Source: Streptomyces sp. Root1304
Lineage (GTDB): Bacteria; Actinomycetota; Actinomycetes; Streptomycetales; Streptomycetaceae
NCBI RefSeq assembly: GCF_001426405.1
Contig: NZ_LMEP01000005.1
Location: 252,809-316,808, forward strand
Direction: 5' to 3'
DNA: 64,000 bases
Shown: positions 1 through 8,460 of the stretch, one piece after another
Layout: each line of letters opens with the position of its first letter
Position numbering within the stretch: the stretch's first letter is position 1
Notes under the pieces: model-generated
Told to the model about the DNA's origin: nothing
Seen by the model: only the letters and a program-made list of their open reading frames with translations
Databases searched by the model: none
Made by a program: the position numbers and the translations under genes

Positions 1-283
1 GTGTCTCGCCGGCGGCGAGGCCGTCGAACGCGTCGGGGGCGAACCGCCCGGCGGAGACGCCGAGATGGGGGAAGTTGCGGAAGAAGTCGAGCCGGGCGAG
101 GCCTTCCACGGACAGCAGCGGCGGACCGACGACCTCGGGCGCGGAGAGCCGGGCGGCCAGGCCGGTGAGCAGGTCGTCCAGACCGTGCAGGAGGGCCGTA
201 CGGACCGGGTCCAGCGTGATCAGACCGGGGCCGGGGCTCTTCAGGCCACCGTCCGGCAGGACCGTGGTACCGGTTGTGCTCAT
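1..283 (-). CDS. N-terminal fragment, class II aaRS-like amino acid:carrier-protein ligase (tentative)
   Basis: A 94-residue fragment is open to the left edge, so the catalytic part is not visible. The ATG at 283 follows an AGGGAG ribosome site about 8 bases upstream. Residues from about 60 read as a Pro-Pro-Leu-Leu strand followed by a Leu-x-Arg-x-Asp-Phe-Phe-Arg-x-Phe-Pro-His-Leu stretch. This recalls the start of the aminoacyl-tRNA-synthetase-like ligases that load amino acids onto carrier proteins (family pattern: PP, then a YLKSFPHL-like segment). It is transcribed away from the oxygenase/condensation operon, which fits a role in activating an amino acid for that pathway. The family call rests on a short resemblance only; a plain hypothetical protein remains possible. 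Confidence 0.5.
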   Translation of the reverse strand, partial: MSTTGTTVLPDGGLKSPGPGLITLDPVRTALLHGLDDLLTGLAARLSAPEVVGPPLLSVEGLARLDFFRNFPHLGVSAGRFAPDAFDGLAAGET

Positions 284-517
284 GGGAAACCGCTCCCTCT
301 GGGGGTGTGCGAACAGTCGGGGGCGTCGGCCGGACGGGCGGAACGAATGCGCCGCGGGGTCACCGGGGTGCCACATGCGCGCTGCCATGCGTCCGCGGGT
401 CAGTGCGAACGTGCGGTCGTGTGGTCGCCGTTGACCGCAGGGCGCAGCGAGGAGTCCGGCTGATTCCCCGTCACGGGCCGGACCGCGCAAGGGGACACTA
501 GGCGAGTTCCGCGCCTG

Positions 518-530
518 TTGTCTAGACCAA
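518..530. promoter_or_regulatory. Candidate operator, copy 1
   Basis: TTGTCTAGACCAA is an imperfect palindrome centred on TCTAGA. It matches the element at 632-644 at 11 of 13 positions in the same orientation. Two copies in one divergent promoter region suggest a common repressor or activator. No regulator gene is visible next to it, so the protein is unknown. Confidence 0.4.
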
Positions 531-631
531 AGCCGCCGAGTCGGAATCCGCCGCCCCGCAGGCGTCTGATCTCGGCCAATGCCCCGGCCCGACGCAACTC
601 CGCATATCGCGACGACACTTGACAACAGCTA

Positions 632-644
632 TGGTCTACACCAA
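632..644. promoter_or_regulatory. Candidate operator, copy 2
   Basis: TGGTCTACACCAA is the second copy of the 13-base element, 114 bases from the first. It sits just downstream of a TTGACA hexamer (619-624), where a bound protein could block or recruit RNA polymerase for the oxygenase operon. Confidence 0.4.
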
Positions 645-887
645 TTCTGCTGTACGGCGTGGCCGACGCACGCGTGCCGGGGCACAGCCGTGCGCCCGTC
701 CCGCCCGCCGACCACACCGCCTGACGACCACGCTGCCTGACGACTGCCGTCCGCCGACCGCTGTTCGCTGTTCGCCGCCCCCACCGTCCGCCACCGGCCC
801 CGCGCCGAGGGTCGCCGCGTGCTGCGCCGGGCGCCCGTACCCGACGAGCCGAACCGCCTCCCCCGACTCCCGTTTTGGAGGGACCAC

Positions 888-2099
888 ATGATGACGACAC
901 CCGCACCCCACCGCCCCCGCCGCCCCCATCTCCACCGGGCGGCCACGGAACGGCCGTACTTCAGTGCGGACGGCGAGTCCTACCTCGCGCAGACGACCCT
1001 CCGCGAGCTGAAGAAGTCGCGGCCCCTGCGGGTCCTCTCCGAGGAGGACTTCGCGCACTGGCAGACGTACGGCTACGTCATCGTCCGGGAGGCGGTCCCG
1101 GCCGAGGCGGCGAAGCGCCTCCTCGACTTCACCTGGGAGTTCCAGGGCCTCGACCCGGACCGGCCGGACAGTTGGTACGAGGACCGGCCGTTCCGCTCCG
1201 AGCTGGACCAGCAGTTGCACGTCTACGGCTTCGTGGAGGCGTACCACCACCAGCTGCTGTGGGACAACCGCCAGGCCCGGCGGGTGTACGACGCCTTCGT
1301 GGACGTCTGGGACTGCGAGGAACTGTGGGTCACCCAGGACCGGCTCAACCTCAACCCGCCCAACGTCGGGAACCGTGACCGCGCCCTGATCGAACCCACC
1401 GACCGGGGCTTCGACATCGACCTCCACTGGGACATCGACACCACCCTCGGCGTGCCGCCGCAGCGGGTCCAGGGGATCATCGCGCTCAACGAGACCCGGC
1501 CCGAGTCGGGCGGCTTCCAGTGCGACCCGGAGCTCTTCCGGCGCTTCGAGGAGTGGAAGAACGGCCAGCCGGCCGGCCGCGACCCGCTCCGCCCCGACGT
1601 CGACCGGACCGAGTACCCCGTCGTACGTCCCGACCTCCACCCCGGCGACCTGCTGATCTGGAACGGCCTCCTCGCCCACGGCGTGGCCCGCAACGTCTCC
1701 CGGGACCAGGTGCGCGCCGTCCAGTACCTGTCGATGATGCCGGCGCTGGAGGAGCACGAGCGGCTCCGGCGCTCCCGCGTCGACGCCTGGCGGCACCTGC
1801 GCACCCCGCGCTGGAACCGGACGCTGGTCGGCGACCCGGTGCTCCACGAGTCCAAGCGGTACCCGACGGCCACCCTCGACGAACTCGGCAGCCGACTCCT
1901 CGGGCTGACCTCGTGGAAGGACACGGGCGAGGCGGGGACCACGGGCGCGGGCGGCGCGGCGGAATCGGGAAGCACGGTGGTGTCGGCCGACACCACCGCG
2001 GCGGGTGGCCCGGCGGTCGCGAACGGCGAGGCCGTGGCGGACAGCGCCGGCGTCGCCGCCGGTCAGGGCGGGGAGCCTTCGTGCGCCGTGTCTGCCTGA
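888..2099 (+). CDS. PhyH-family Fe(II)/2-oxoglutarate-dependent oxygenase
   Basis: This 403-residue protein is of the phytanoyl-CoA dioxygenase family, which hydroxylates, desaturates or otherwise oxidises small molecules using iron and 2-oxoglutarate. The iron triad is visible as His180-x-Asp182 (HWD) and His264, followed by Arg268, a plausible 2-oxoglutarate ligand. The start at 888 follows GGAGGG; an adjacent ATG at 891 is equally possible. The C-terminal about 50 residues are Gly/Ala/Thr-rich and probably disordered. It overlaps the next gene by 19 bases and heads a four-gene coupled operon with a condensation-domain protein and an exporter. The natural role is therefore probably oxidation of an amino-acid-derived metabolite; the substrate is unknown. 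Confidence 0.85.
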   Translation: MMTTPAPHRPRRPHLHRAATERPYFSADGESYLAQTTLRELKKSRPLRVLSEEDFAHWQTYGYVIVREAVPAEAAKRLLDFTWEFQGLDPDRPDSWYEDRPFRSELDQQLHVYGFVEAYHHQLLWDNRQARRVYDAFVDVWDCEELWVTQDRLNLNPPNVGNRDRALIEPTDRGFDIDLHWDIDTTLGVPPQRVQGIIALNETRPESGGFQCDPELFRRFEEWKNGQPAGRDPLRPDVDRTEYPVVRPDLHPGDLLIWNGLLAHGVARNVSRDQVRAVQYLSMMPALEEHERLRRSRVDAWRHLRTPRWNRTLVGDPVLHESKRYPTATLDELGSRLLGLTSWKDTGEAGTTGAGGAAESGSTVVSADTTAAGGPAVANGEAVADSAGVAAGQGGEPSCAVSA

Positions 2100-3427
2100 C
2101 CCTCCCCACCAACCGGGAGTGCGCCGCGACCATCCGTGCCGTGGCGGAGGAAGCCGCCTACGGCGCCCGCCGGTTCGGCGTCGAAGTGCGGCTGCTCATC
2201 CTGGACTCCTCCGAGGCCGAGGTGCTCGCCGGGCACCGCGCCGCGGTCGCCGCGCTGCCCCCGGTCCCCGGTGTCGTCACGCACCACCTCGACGAGTCCG
2301 AACAGCGGGGCTTCCTGCGGGAGGTGATCGCCGCGTCCGGCGTCGCCGAGCCGGACCGGGTGCTCGACCTCATGCTGCCGTCCGGTGTCTCCTACGGCGC
2401 CTGCACCAATCGCGCGTTCCTCCTCGCGGAGGCCCTGGGCTGCGTGTCGGTGCACCGCCGGGACTCGGACAGCCGCTACCAGTCCCTGGACGGCGAGCCG
2501 GTGTTCCCCCTCCACCACGAACTCGCCGCGCTGGGGCGGCGGGCCGCCGACGTCGCCGGACAGGTGACCCGGAGCAGACTCGACCCCGCGTGCGCCGGAC
2601 GGCCGGTGGCCATGGTCGGCGGCTCCTTCGTCGGCGAGATGTCCGTGGACGTCGCCGAGATCGAACGGCTCGACCCCGCCGTGTACGAGGAGGTCGTCGG
2701 CCTCTCGATCCCCGCCGGCTATCCGGAGATCTGGCGGAGGAACCTGATCGCGGAGTCCTTCAGGGGCGCCGGCACCACCGAGTTCACGGTTGACCGCACC
2801 ACCCTCACGGGCGTCAACCCGATGCGCGTGGACATGTGCAACATCGCCCTCGACCGCGAAATGTACGCCCGCGTTCCACTGCCGCCCGCCACGGACACCA
2901 TCGGCAGCGACTACTTCCTCATCCACCTGGTCCACGACGCCCGCCTGCCCGGTGTGCTGCACAACCGGCACATCGTCAATTTCCATACGGGAGAGCGGCG
3001 TTCCGATTCCGGCTTCCTCGCCTACCACGTGCGCCTCGCCAAGTACCTGCTGGCCGCACCGCACTTCAACGCCGTGTACGCCGCCCTGAAGGAGGCCGGT
3101 GACGCGCTGCTCGACGACGAAGGACACGTCCGGCCCTCCGCCGTCGCCGGGTTCGTCCGGGACAGCACCCGGCTCGACCGGGCGGAGAACGCCGGCCGGC
3201 TCGATGTCGTCGACCGCTCGTACCGGACGCTGGGCGGACGCTACGCCACCGCCGCCGACGTCCTTCGGGCCCGCCGCGAAGCGCTTCTCGACGAGGCCGG
3301 GCGGGACATGACGGAGTTCGCCCGCCTGATCGACAGCTGGGAGGCCCTGACCCTGGCCGCCCGGTCCCGTCCCTCCGGCTCCACCGGGCCCGGAGGGTTC
3401 CACGAGCCCGTGAAAGGCATCGCATGA
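2081..3427 (+). CDS. DUF6271-like protein of unknown function
   Basis: A 448-residue protein starting at GTG 2081 inside the 3' end of the oxygenase gene (GGGAG just upstream, 19-base overlap). It resembles the actinobacterial family I know as DUF6271. The opening CLTLPTNRE segment and the RRDSDSR motif at residues 126-132, in the setting of a nucleotide-sugar-like fold, hint at a GT-A glycosyltransferase-type Asp-x-Asp site, but no activity is established. A later run near residues 240-300 (GVNPMRVDMCNIA, then TDTIGSDYF) is also family-like. Translational coupling on both sides ties it to the oxygenase and condensation protein. I cannot assign a reaction. Confidence 0.7.
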   Translation: MRRVCLTLPTNRECAATIRAVAEEAAYGARRFGVEVRLLILDSSEAEVLAGHRAAVAALPPVPGVVTHHLDESEQRGFLREVIAASGVAEPDRVLDLMLPSGVSYGACTNRAFLLAEALGCVSVHRRDSDSRYQSLDGEPVFPLHHELAALGRRAADVAGQVTRSRLDPACAGRPVAMVGGSFVGEMSVDVAEIERLDPAVYEEVVGLSIPAGYPEIWRRNLIAESFRGAGTTEFTVDRTTLTGVNPMRVDMCNIALDREMYARVPLPPATDTIGSDYFLIHLVHDARLPGVLHNRHIVNFHTGERRSDSGFLAYHVRLAKYLLAAPHFNAVYAALKEAGDALLDDEGHVRPSAVAGFVRDSTRLDRAENAGRLDVVDRSYRTLGGRYATAADVLRARREALLDEAGRDMTEFARLIDSWEALTLAARSRPSGSTGPGGFHEPVKGIA

Positions 3428-5301
3428 GTGAGCGAGCACCCTCGCTCCCGAGGACCACCCACACCCTCACCGTCCGGTACTCGGGCGGTGAGGAGCGCCG
3501 GGGCCCCGTCACCATGGGGCAGGCCAACATGATCCGCTGCATGCTGCGGGACGAGCCCGCGCACATCAACATCCACGACGTGTGGCCGGTCCCCGAGGGG
3601 ACCCGTACCGAGGCGGCGATCGACGCCCTCCGCGCGCTGGTGGTACGCCACGAGGCACTGCGCACGACCTTCCCGCACGCGCCCGGCAGCGCGCCGCGCG
3701 AGCAAGTGGTGGCGAGTGAGGGGGAGTTCACGGTCACCTTCGTGGACCACGGCCACGAGGACCTCGCCGGCGAAACCTCGTCACCCACCGGGACCGGCGA
3801 TCCCGCCGAGCCCGACGTGACCACCGAGGCCACCGAGGCCGGCGTGCCCGCCGAGCACGCCTCCTTCGCCGCGTACGCCGAGTCCCTGGCCCGCAGGGCC
3901 CGCGTCGAACGCTTCCATCTGGACCGGGACTTCGCCCTCCGCGTCTCCCTCGTCGCCCTCGACGGCGCGCCCGTCTTCGTCGCCCTGGCGGCCAGCCACG
4001 CCCTGACGGACGTCAGCGCCCTCTCCGTGCTCAAGGAGGAGTGGCTGAGCCTCCTCGCCGGCGAGGAGCTTCCGCCGCTGACCTCGCTCACCCCGCTCGG
4101 CCTCGCCGCCGAGGAGGCGACCCCGGCGGGGCTCCGCAGGTCCGAGGCCTCCCTGCGGCACTGGGAACGGATCATCCGCACCGGCCCCCAGGCGATGTTC
4201 GCCGAGCCGGGCGCCGCAGGCACCGAGTCGCCGGCGCCGCGGCTCACCCTGCGGTCACGGCGGGCCGCGCGGGCCCTGGCGCTCGTGGCCGAGCGGACCG
4301 GCGGGCTGCCGTCCACGATCCTGCTGACCGCGTGGTGCGCCCTGGTCGCGCACCGGGCCGGCCAGACGGCCTGCGTGGCCGCCGTACCCACGTCCAACCG
4401 CTACCACCCGCGCCTCGCCCGCTCGGTGAACACCGTCTCCCAGGACGCCCTGCTCTCCCTCGACCTGCGGGCCGGCTCCTTCGACGCGCTGCTGCGCAAG
4501 GCCTGGGGCGCGGCGCTCAACGCCTACCGGCACAGCCAGTTCGACGCGCTCGCCCTGTGGGAGATGATCGACAGGACCACCCACGAGCGCGGCAGCCGGT
4601 TCGCCCGTGACGTCGTCTTCAACGACGTCAGCACGCTCCCGTCGACCGTCGCGGACACCGCGACCGGCACGGCCGGGACCGACACCACCACCGGCGCCCC
4701 CGTCGACGCCACCGGGCCGGAACTGGAGCTGAGCTGGGGCCCTGAGCAGGTGCTCCCGACCCGCGTCCTCACCTTCGTGTACGAGACCGGCCCCCTCGTC
4801 CACCTCGCCACCTGGGCCGATCCCGCGCTGTTCCGCCGCGACGAGGCCGAGGCCCTCCTCACCGGGCTCGTCCGGCTCCTGGAGGCCGCCGCCACCGCCG
4901 ACGTACCGCTGACCTCGCTCACCGACGTGACGGGGGTGCGGCCGGCCGCTCGCGGACCGGAGTGGTGCCGGGTGGACGGCTCCTGGGTCTCGCCTCCCCT
5001 GGTGGCGGAGACCCTGGGCAAGGCCCTGCAGGGCCTGCCCGTGCATGTGATCGCGGACGCCCCGGACAAGGACGGGAACACACCCGGCCTGACGGCCTTC
5101 GTCGCCGCCGGGGGCAACCCGCTCACCCCGGCCGAGGCGCACACCGCACTCATGGACGCCCTCCCCGGGCATCCGGGCGTACTGGCCCCCCGCCGGTACG
5201 TCATCGTCCAGGACCCGCCGGCCGAGGCGGGCCGGAGCAGCGCATGGCTCCGTCAGCAGATTCTCGTGGAAGGAACCGGCCGGGACCGGGATGTCACATG
5301 A
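3424..5301 (+). CDS. Free-standing NRPS condensation-domain protein
   Basis: This 625-residue protein starts at an ATGA overlap with the preceding stop. Residues about 25-470 read as a condensation (C) domain of the CoA-dependent acyltransferase superfamily: the RHEALRT motif lies near residue 75, and the active-site motif at 191-197 is Ser-His-x-x-x-Asp-Val in place of His-His-x-x-x-Asp-Gly. The second His (192) and the Asp (196) are kept, so amide or ester formation remains possible. No adenylation or carrier domain is fused. Such lone C proteins join a carrier-bound acyl or aminoacyl group to a soluble or carrier-bound partner. The adenylating partner may be the divergent ligase-like gene; a carrier protein would have to lie left of the window. 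Confidence 0.8.
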   Translation: MSERAPSLPRTTHTLTVRYSGGEERRGPVTMGQANMIRCMLRDEPAHINIHDVWPVPEGTRTEAAIDALRALVVRHEALRTTFPHAPGSAPREQVVASEGEFTVTFVDHGHEDLAGETSSPTGTGDPAEPDVTTEATEAGVPAEHASFAAYAESLARRARVERFHLDRDFALRVSLVALDGAPVFVALAASHALTDVSALSVLKEEWLSLLAGEELPPLTSLTPLGLAAEEATPAGLRRSEASLRHWERIIRTGPQAMFAEPGAAGTESPAPRLTLRSRRAARALALVAERTGGLPSTILLTAWCALVAHRAGQTACVAAVPTSNRYHPRLARSVNTVSQDALLSLDLRAGSFDALLRKAWGAALNAYRHSQFDALALWEMIDRTTHERGSRFARDVVFNDVSTLPSTVADTATGTAGTDTTTGAPVDATGPELELSWGPEQVLPTRVLTFVYETGPLVHLATWADPALFRRDEAEALLTGLVRLLEAAATADVPLTSLTDVTGVRPAARGPEWCRVDGSWVSPPLVAETLGKALQGLPVHVIADAPDKDGNTPGLTAFVAAGGNPLTPAEAHTALMDALPGHPGVLAPRRYVIVQDPPAEAGRSSAWLRQQILVEGTGRDRDVT

Positions 5302-6584
5302 CCATCGATGGGGTAACCGCCGAGCGGGAGCAGAGCGCTCCTCCCAGCCCGTGGCGGTCGAGCCGCTTCCGGCTGTTCTTCACGGCCCGCAGCACCTCGC
5401 TGCTCGCCGACGGCATGCTGATGGTGTCGCTCACCACCGCCGTCCTCGGGGCGGGCTACGGGGCGGCGGGCGTGGGATACGCGCTGGCCGCGTGGATGGC
5501 GCCGATCGTGCTGCTCGTCCTCTTCGGGGGCGTGCTCGCCGACCGTTTCACCCCGCAGGTGATGATGGTCGGCGCCGACGTGGTGCGCATGGTCGCGATG
5601 CTGGCGCTCGCGGTGCTGCTGATCGGCACGGAGGTACGGCTCTGGCACATCATGGCGCTGCTCGCGCTCAGCGGAGCCGCGACCGCCATGTTCCAGCCGG
5701 GGCTGGCGAGCCTGGTCCCGCAGGTCGCCGAGGACATCCAGCGGGCCAACGCGCTGCTGCGGATCTCGGAGGCGATCTGCACCCTGCTCGGTCCCGGTGT
5801 GGCCGGACTCCTGGTGGCCTACTGGAACGTGGCCGGGTCCTTCGTGGTCATCGCGGCGGCGTACGCGCTCTCCGCGCTCGGCCTGGCGCCGCTGCGGAAG
5901 CTCGGCACCGCCCGGGACGAGAGCGACGACCCGATGTGGCACCGCCTCGCCACCGGCTGGCACGAGTTCCGGTCGCGTTCCTGGCTGTGGGGGGTCATCG
6001 CCGTCTGGGCGGTGTACGGCCTGTTCGTCTTCGGCCCGGCGCTGCCGCTGGGTGCGGCGCTGCTCACCGAGCAGCACGGGGCGAGCGGGTACGGCTGGAT
6101 CGCCTCCGCCGACGGCGCGGGCACGATCATCGGCGGCCTGCTCGGGATGCGGGTCCGCCCGCGCCGGCCGCTCGTCGCGGGTGCCTGCGCCATGTTCTTC
6201 TTCTCCCTCAACCCCCTGGCGCCCGCGCTGGGCTGGTCCTTCACGCTCACGGCGGTGACGGGGGTGGTGGCCGGCTGCGGCTTCGCGTTCTGGGGGGTGA
6301 TGTGGGCGACGAGCGTCCAGTCCCACATCCCCCTGGCGGTGCTCAGCCGCGTCTCGGCGTACGACGTCGCGGGCTCGATCATGGTCATACCGCTGGGCCG
6401 GGCGCTGGCGGGCCCCGCGGCGGACTCCTTCGGCGCGGACCGGGTGCTGCTGTTCTCCTCGGTCATGGGCATCGTGTGCATCCTCGTGATGCTGTCGATC
6501 CCCGCGATCCGGGCCCTGGGCCGGGCGCCGAAGGAACGAGCGGGCACGGACGGTGACGCCGGGAGCCCGGCGGGGGCCGGCTGA
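5298..6584 (+). CDS. MFS exporter
   Basis: A 428-residue major facilitator protein of the EntS/MFS_3 type with about 12 hydrophobic segments, including the first pair near residues 35-75 followed by a GVLADRF loop (the family's G-x-L-A-D-R signature). The ATG at 5298 overlaps the condensation gene stop by 4 bases, so it is translationally coupled as the last gene of the operon. A hairpin terminator follows at 6599-6630. The likely job is export of the operon's product, giving self-protection; the substrate cannot be told from sequence. Confidence 0.85.
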   Translation: MTIDGVTAEREQSAPPSPWRSSRFRLFFTARSTSLLADGMLMVSLTTAVLGAGYGAAGVGYALAAWMAPIVLLVLFGGVLADRFTPQVMMVGADVVRMVAMLALAVLLIGTEVRLWHIMALLALSGAATAMFQPGLASLVPQVAEDIQRANALLRISEAICTLLGPGVAGLLVAYWNVAGSFVVIAAAYALSALGLAPLRKLGTARDESDDPMWHRLATGWHEFRSRSWLWGVIAVWAVYGLFVFGPALPLGAALLTEQHGASGYGWIASADGAGTIIGGLLGMRVRPRRPLVAGACAMFFFSLNPLAPALGWSFTLTAVTGVVAGCGFAFWGVMWATSVQSHIPLAVLSRVSAYDVAGSIMVIPLGRALAGPAADSFGADRVLLFSSVMGIVCILVMLSIPAIRALGRAPKERAGTDGDAGSPAGAG

Positions 6585-6598
6585 CCGGTACGGAGGGG

Positions 6599-6630
6599 CG
6601 GGGAGCGCGTGTCGGTCGGTGCGCTCCCCG
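6599..6630. terminator. Bidirectional hairpin terminator
   Basis: A perfect 10-base stem (CGGGGAGCGC / GCGCTCCCCG) around a 12-base loop, placed between the converging exporter and DUF4259-like genes. There is no U-tract, as is common in this GC range. Confidence 0.7.
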
Positions 6631-6642
6631 GGCGGGCGGACG

Positions 6643-7152
6643 TCAGTCGGTCCGCTCCCCCGGCGGCCGCTCACGCAGGAACCGTCCGGCCGCCTCGACG
6701 GTCTTCGCCCTGAGCGACTCGGCGGACACGTCCCACTCCTCGGTCCAGTCGTCCAGCATGATCCCGTAGGCGACCAGGGGCCGCAGGTCCTCCGGCTGAC
6801 CGAGGTCCTCCGCGACCTCGGCCCAGATGAGCTGCGCGCCGGATGCGGGATCGAGGGTTCCGTCCACGATCTGACCGGCGATCCAGTAGGCCGTGTCCCA
6901 CCGTGCGGCCCTGAAACCGGCCGGGGGCCGGTACAGCAGCCCCAGCTCGTCGAGGACCTGGTCGAACAGCTCCGGGGCTTCCGGCTCCTCGCTCCGCAGG
7001 AGACCCGCGAGCAGGGCGAGCGAGGGAGAGTCGACCCCGGCGGTCAACGCGTCGAGACCCGCCCGGACGAGACGGTCGGACCCGACGTGCCGCCCGAACA
7101 CTCTCGCGCGTCCGAGTTCCCTGAGCTGCTGGATCGCTTCGTCGTGGGTCAT
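6643..7152 (-). CDS. DUF4259-like protein
   Basis: A 169-residue acidic, soluble protein. The ATG at 7152 has GAGGAAGA upstream. The central part (AARWDTAYWIAGQIVDG, about residues 80-100) is typical of DUF4259-like small proteins that alternate Asp/Glu-rich helices; no catalytic motif is evident. It lies between a terminator and a 286-base divergent spacer before the DUF3040 gene, so it is probably monocistronic. Function unknown; the family name is tentative. Confidence 0.55.
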   Translation of the reverse strand: MTHDEAIQQLRELGRARVFGRHVGSDRLVRAGLDALTAGVDSPSLALLAGLLRSEEPEAPELFDQVLDELGLLYRPPAGFRAARWDTAYWIAGQIVDGTLDPASGAQLIWAEVAEDLGQPEDLRPLVAYGIMLDDWTEEWDVSAESLRAKTVEAAGRFLRERPPGERTD

Positions 7153-7438
7153 CGCGCTCTTCCTCGTCGGTGGCCGGACGGCGGTCGTCCCCGTCCTCGG
7201 CCGGAAGGGCACCCTCGCACGGCGCCGGCGTCGCCACCACCGAGTTCCCGGCCCGGCGGCTCGTCGGGGGCCGGGTGGTCGGCCGGCCCGGGGGCCGGGC
7301 CCGCCGGATGACGCGTGGCCGCCCCGCATACCCGGGGCGATTCCCGGGAAAAGGCGGAGAAGAGCCCCGGGCGCCATGACCGAGACCACCACGGCGACGG
7401 CGTGACCCGGCGGCCGGACCGCTCGACGGGAGGCCGCC

Positions 7439-7768
7439 ATGCACGAACCCAAGCTCACCCGCCAGGAACGGAAGATCCTCGAAGGCATCGAACAGGAACT
7501 CCGGAGCGACGAGGGCCTCGACCTGCACGGCCTCGAAGACGGCCGTCCCCGTCGGGCCGGCTCGTGGAGCGCGGCCCTCGGCCGTCACCTCGGCCTGTGT
7601 ACGGCCGCACTCGGCGCGATGTCCGTCCTGATGTTCGTGATCGCCTCGGCGTCCGCGTCCCCCGCACCGCTGTGGCTGTTCGCGGCGGTCTGGGTCGCGA
7701 CCGCCGTGTGCCTGATACGCCTCCTGCTGGTCAGGGCGGACCGCTGGGCCGCCAGAAGGCAGCGCTGA
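7439..7768 (+). CDS. DUF3040 small membrane protein
   Basis: A 109-residue protein with a charged N-terminal helix (LTRQERKILEGIEQEL, residues 6-21) followed by two hydrophobic segments (about 54-73 and 77-95). This is the layout of the actinobacterial DUF3040 family. The ATG at 7439 follows GGGAGG. Function is unknown; members are common near division, envelope and stress genes. It converges on a universal stress protein gene, with a short hairpin between them. Confidence 0.8.
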   Translation: MHEPKLTRQERKILEGIEQELRSDEGLDLHGLEDGRPRRAGSWSAALGRHLGLCTAALGAMSVLMFVIASASASPAPLWLFAAVWVATAVCLIRLLLVRADRWAARRQR

Positions 7769-7772
7769 CGCT

Positions 7773-7789
7773 CCCGCGCCCGGCGCGGG
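7773..7789. terminator. Short hairpin between converging genes
   Basis: CCCGCGC / GCGCGGG stem of 7 bases with a 3-base loop, 4 bases after the DUF3040 stop codon and upstream of the converging stress protein stop. Confidence 0.45.
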
Positions 7790-7846
7790 CCGGGGCGGTC
7801 ATCCCCGTCACCGGGGCGGTTCGGTCACCCTCTGGTCGCAGCCCGG

Positions 7847-8335
7847 TCACGCCGCGTCGGCGCTCGCGCCCGAGGCGTTCGCCTCCGCGCCCTCGTCCGG
7901 GCGGACGATCACCACGGGGCACGGTGCGTGCACCGCGCACTGCTGGCTGACCGAGCCCAGGAGCAGGCTCGCGAATCCACCCCGGCCCCGGCTGCCCACC
8001 ACCAGCAGCTCGGCGCCCTTGGCCGCCTCGATGAGGATCTTGGCGGGCGTGCCCCGGACGACGTTCTCGACGAGCGGCACGTCCCCGATCTCCGCGATCA
8101 CCCCTTCGAGCTCCTCCTTCAGTGCCCGCCTGGCCTGCTCCTCGTCGAACGCGGCGTCCACCGGCGGCGCGGACCAGCCCGTCGCACCGGGCACGTCGTA
8201 GACCCCCACCGCGTTCACGGTCGCCCCGGTCAGGCGCGCGTGCCGTACGGCCCATCGCAGCGCCTCCTGCGAAGCGGGGGATCCGTCGACCCCCACGACC
8301 ACCCGGGGAGTGCCGTCACTCGTGTTCACGGTCAT
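7847..8335 (-). CDS. Universal stress protein (UspA family)
   Basis: A 162-residue single Usp domain. The first strand VVVGVDGS (residues 12-19) and the C-terminal ATP-loop, Gly-x-x-Gly-x-Gly-Gly then Ser near residues 114-130 (GSRGRGG), mark an ATP-binding UspA-type protein. Such proteins act in the cytoplasm under oxygen, redox or stationary-phase stress. The ATG at 8335 has GGAG-type spacing upstream. It is divergent from the RhoGDI-like/CsbD pair, so the 125-base spacer may carry two stress promoters. Confidence 0.9.
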   Translation of the reverse strand: MTVNTSDGTPRVVVGVDGSPASQEALRWAVRHARLTGATVNAVGVYDVPGATGWSAPPVDAAFDEEQARRALKEELEGVIAEIGDVPLVENVVRGTPAKILIEAAKGAELLVVGSRGRGGFASLLLGSVSQQCAVHAPCPVVIVRPDEGAEANASGASADAA

Positions 8336-8460
8336 GGCTCCACGCCTCTTCCCACATGCGGGGATCCCCCTACTGACCGGCTACCCGGCGCCGACGGACG
8401 TACGCCGGGCATGTTCCGCGCCGGTCGGGGCAGTAGCGCACCGAAGGGTGATGACTCGCC

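Larger units (their letters stand above)
284..887. other. Divergent intergenic region, 604 bases, no gene seen
   Basis: This lies between the truncated ligase-like gene (leftward) and the oxygenase operon (rightward) and must hold both promoters. Short frames in it have no convincing start or family. Two related 13-base elements at 518-530 and 632-644 are listed separately. A TTGACA hexamer at 619-624 could be a -35 for the rightward operon, but no good -10 lies at the usual distance. Confidence 0.6.
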
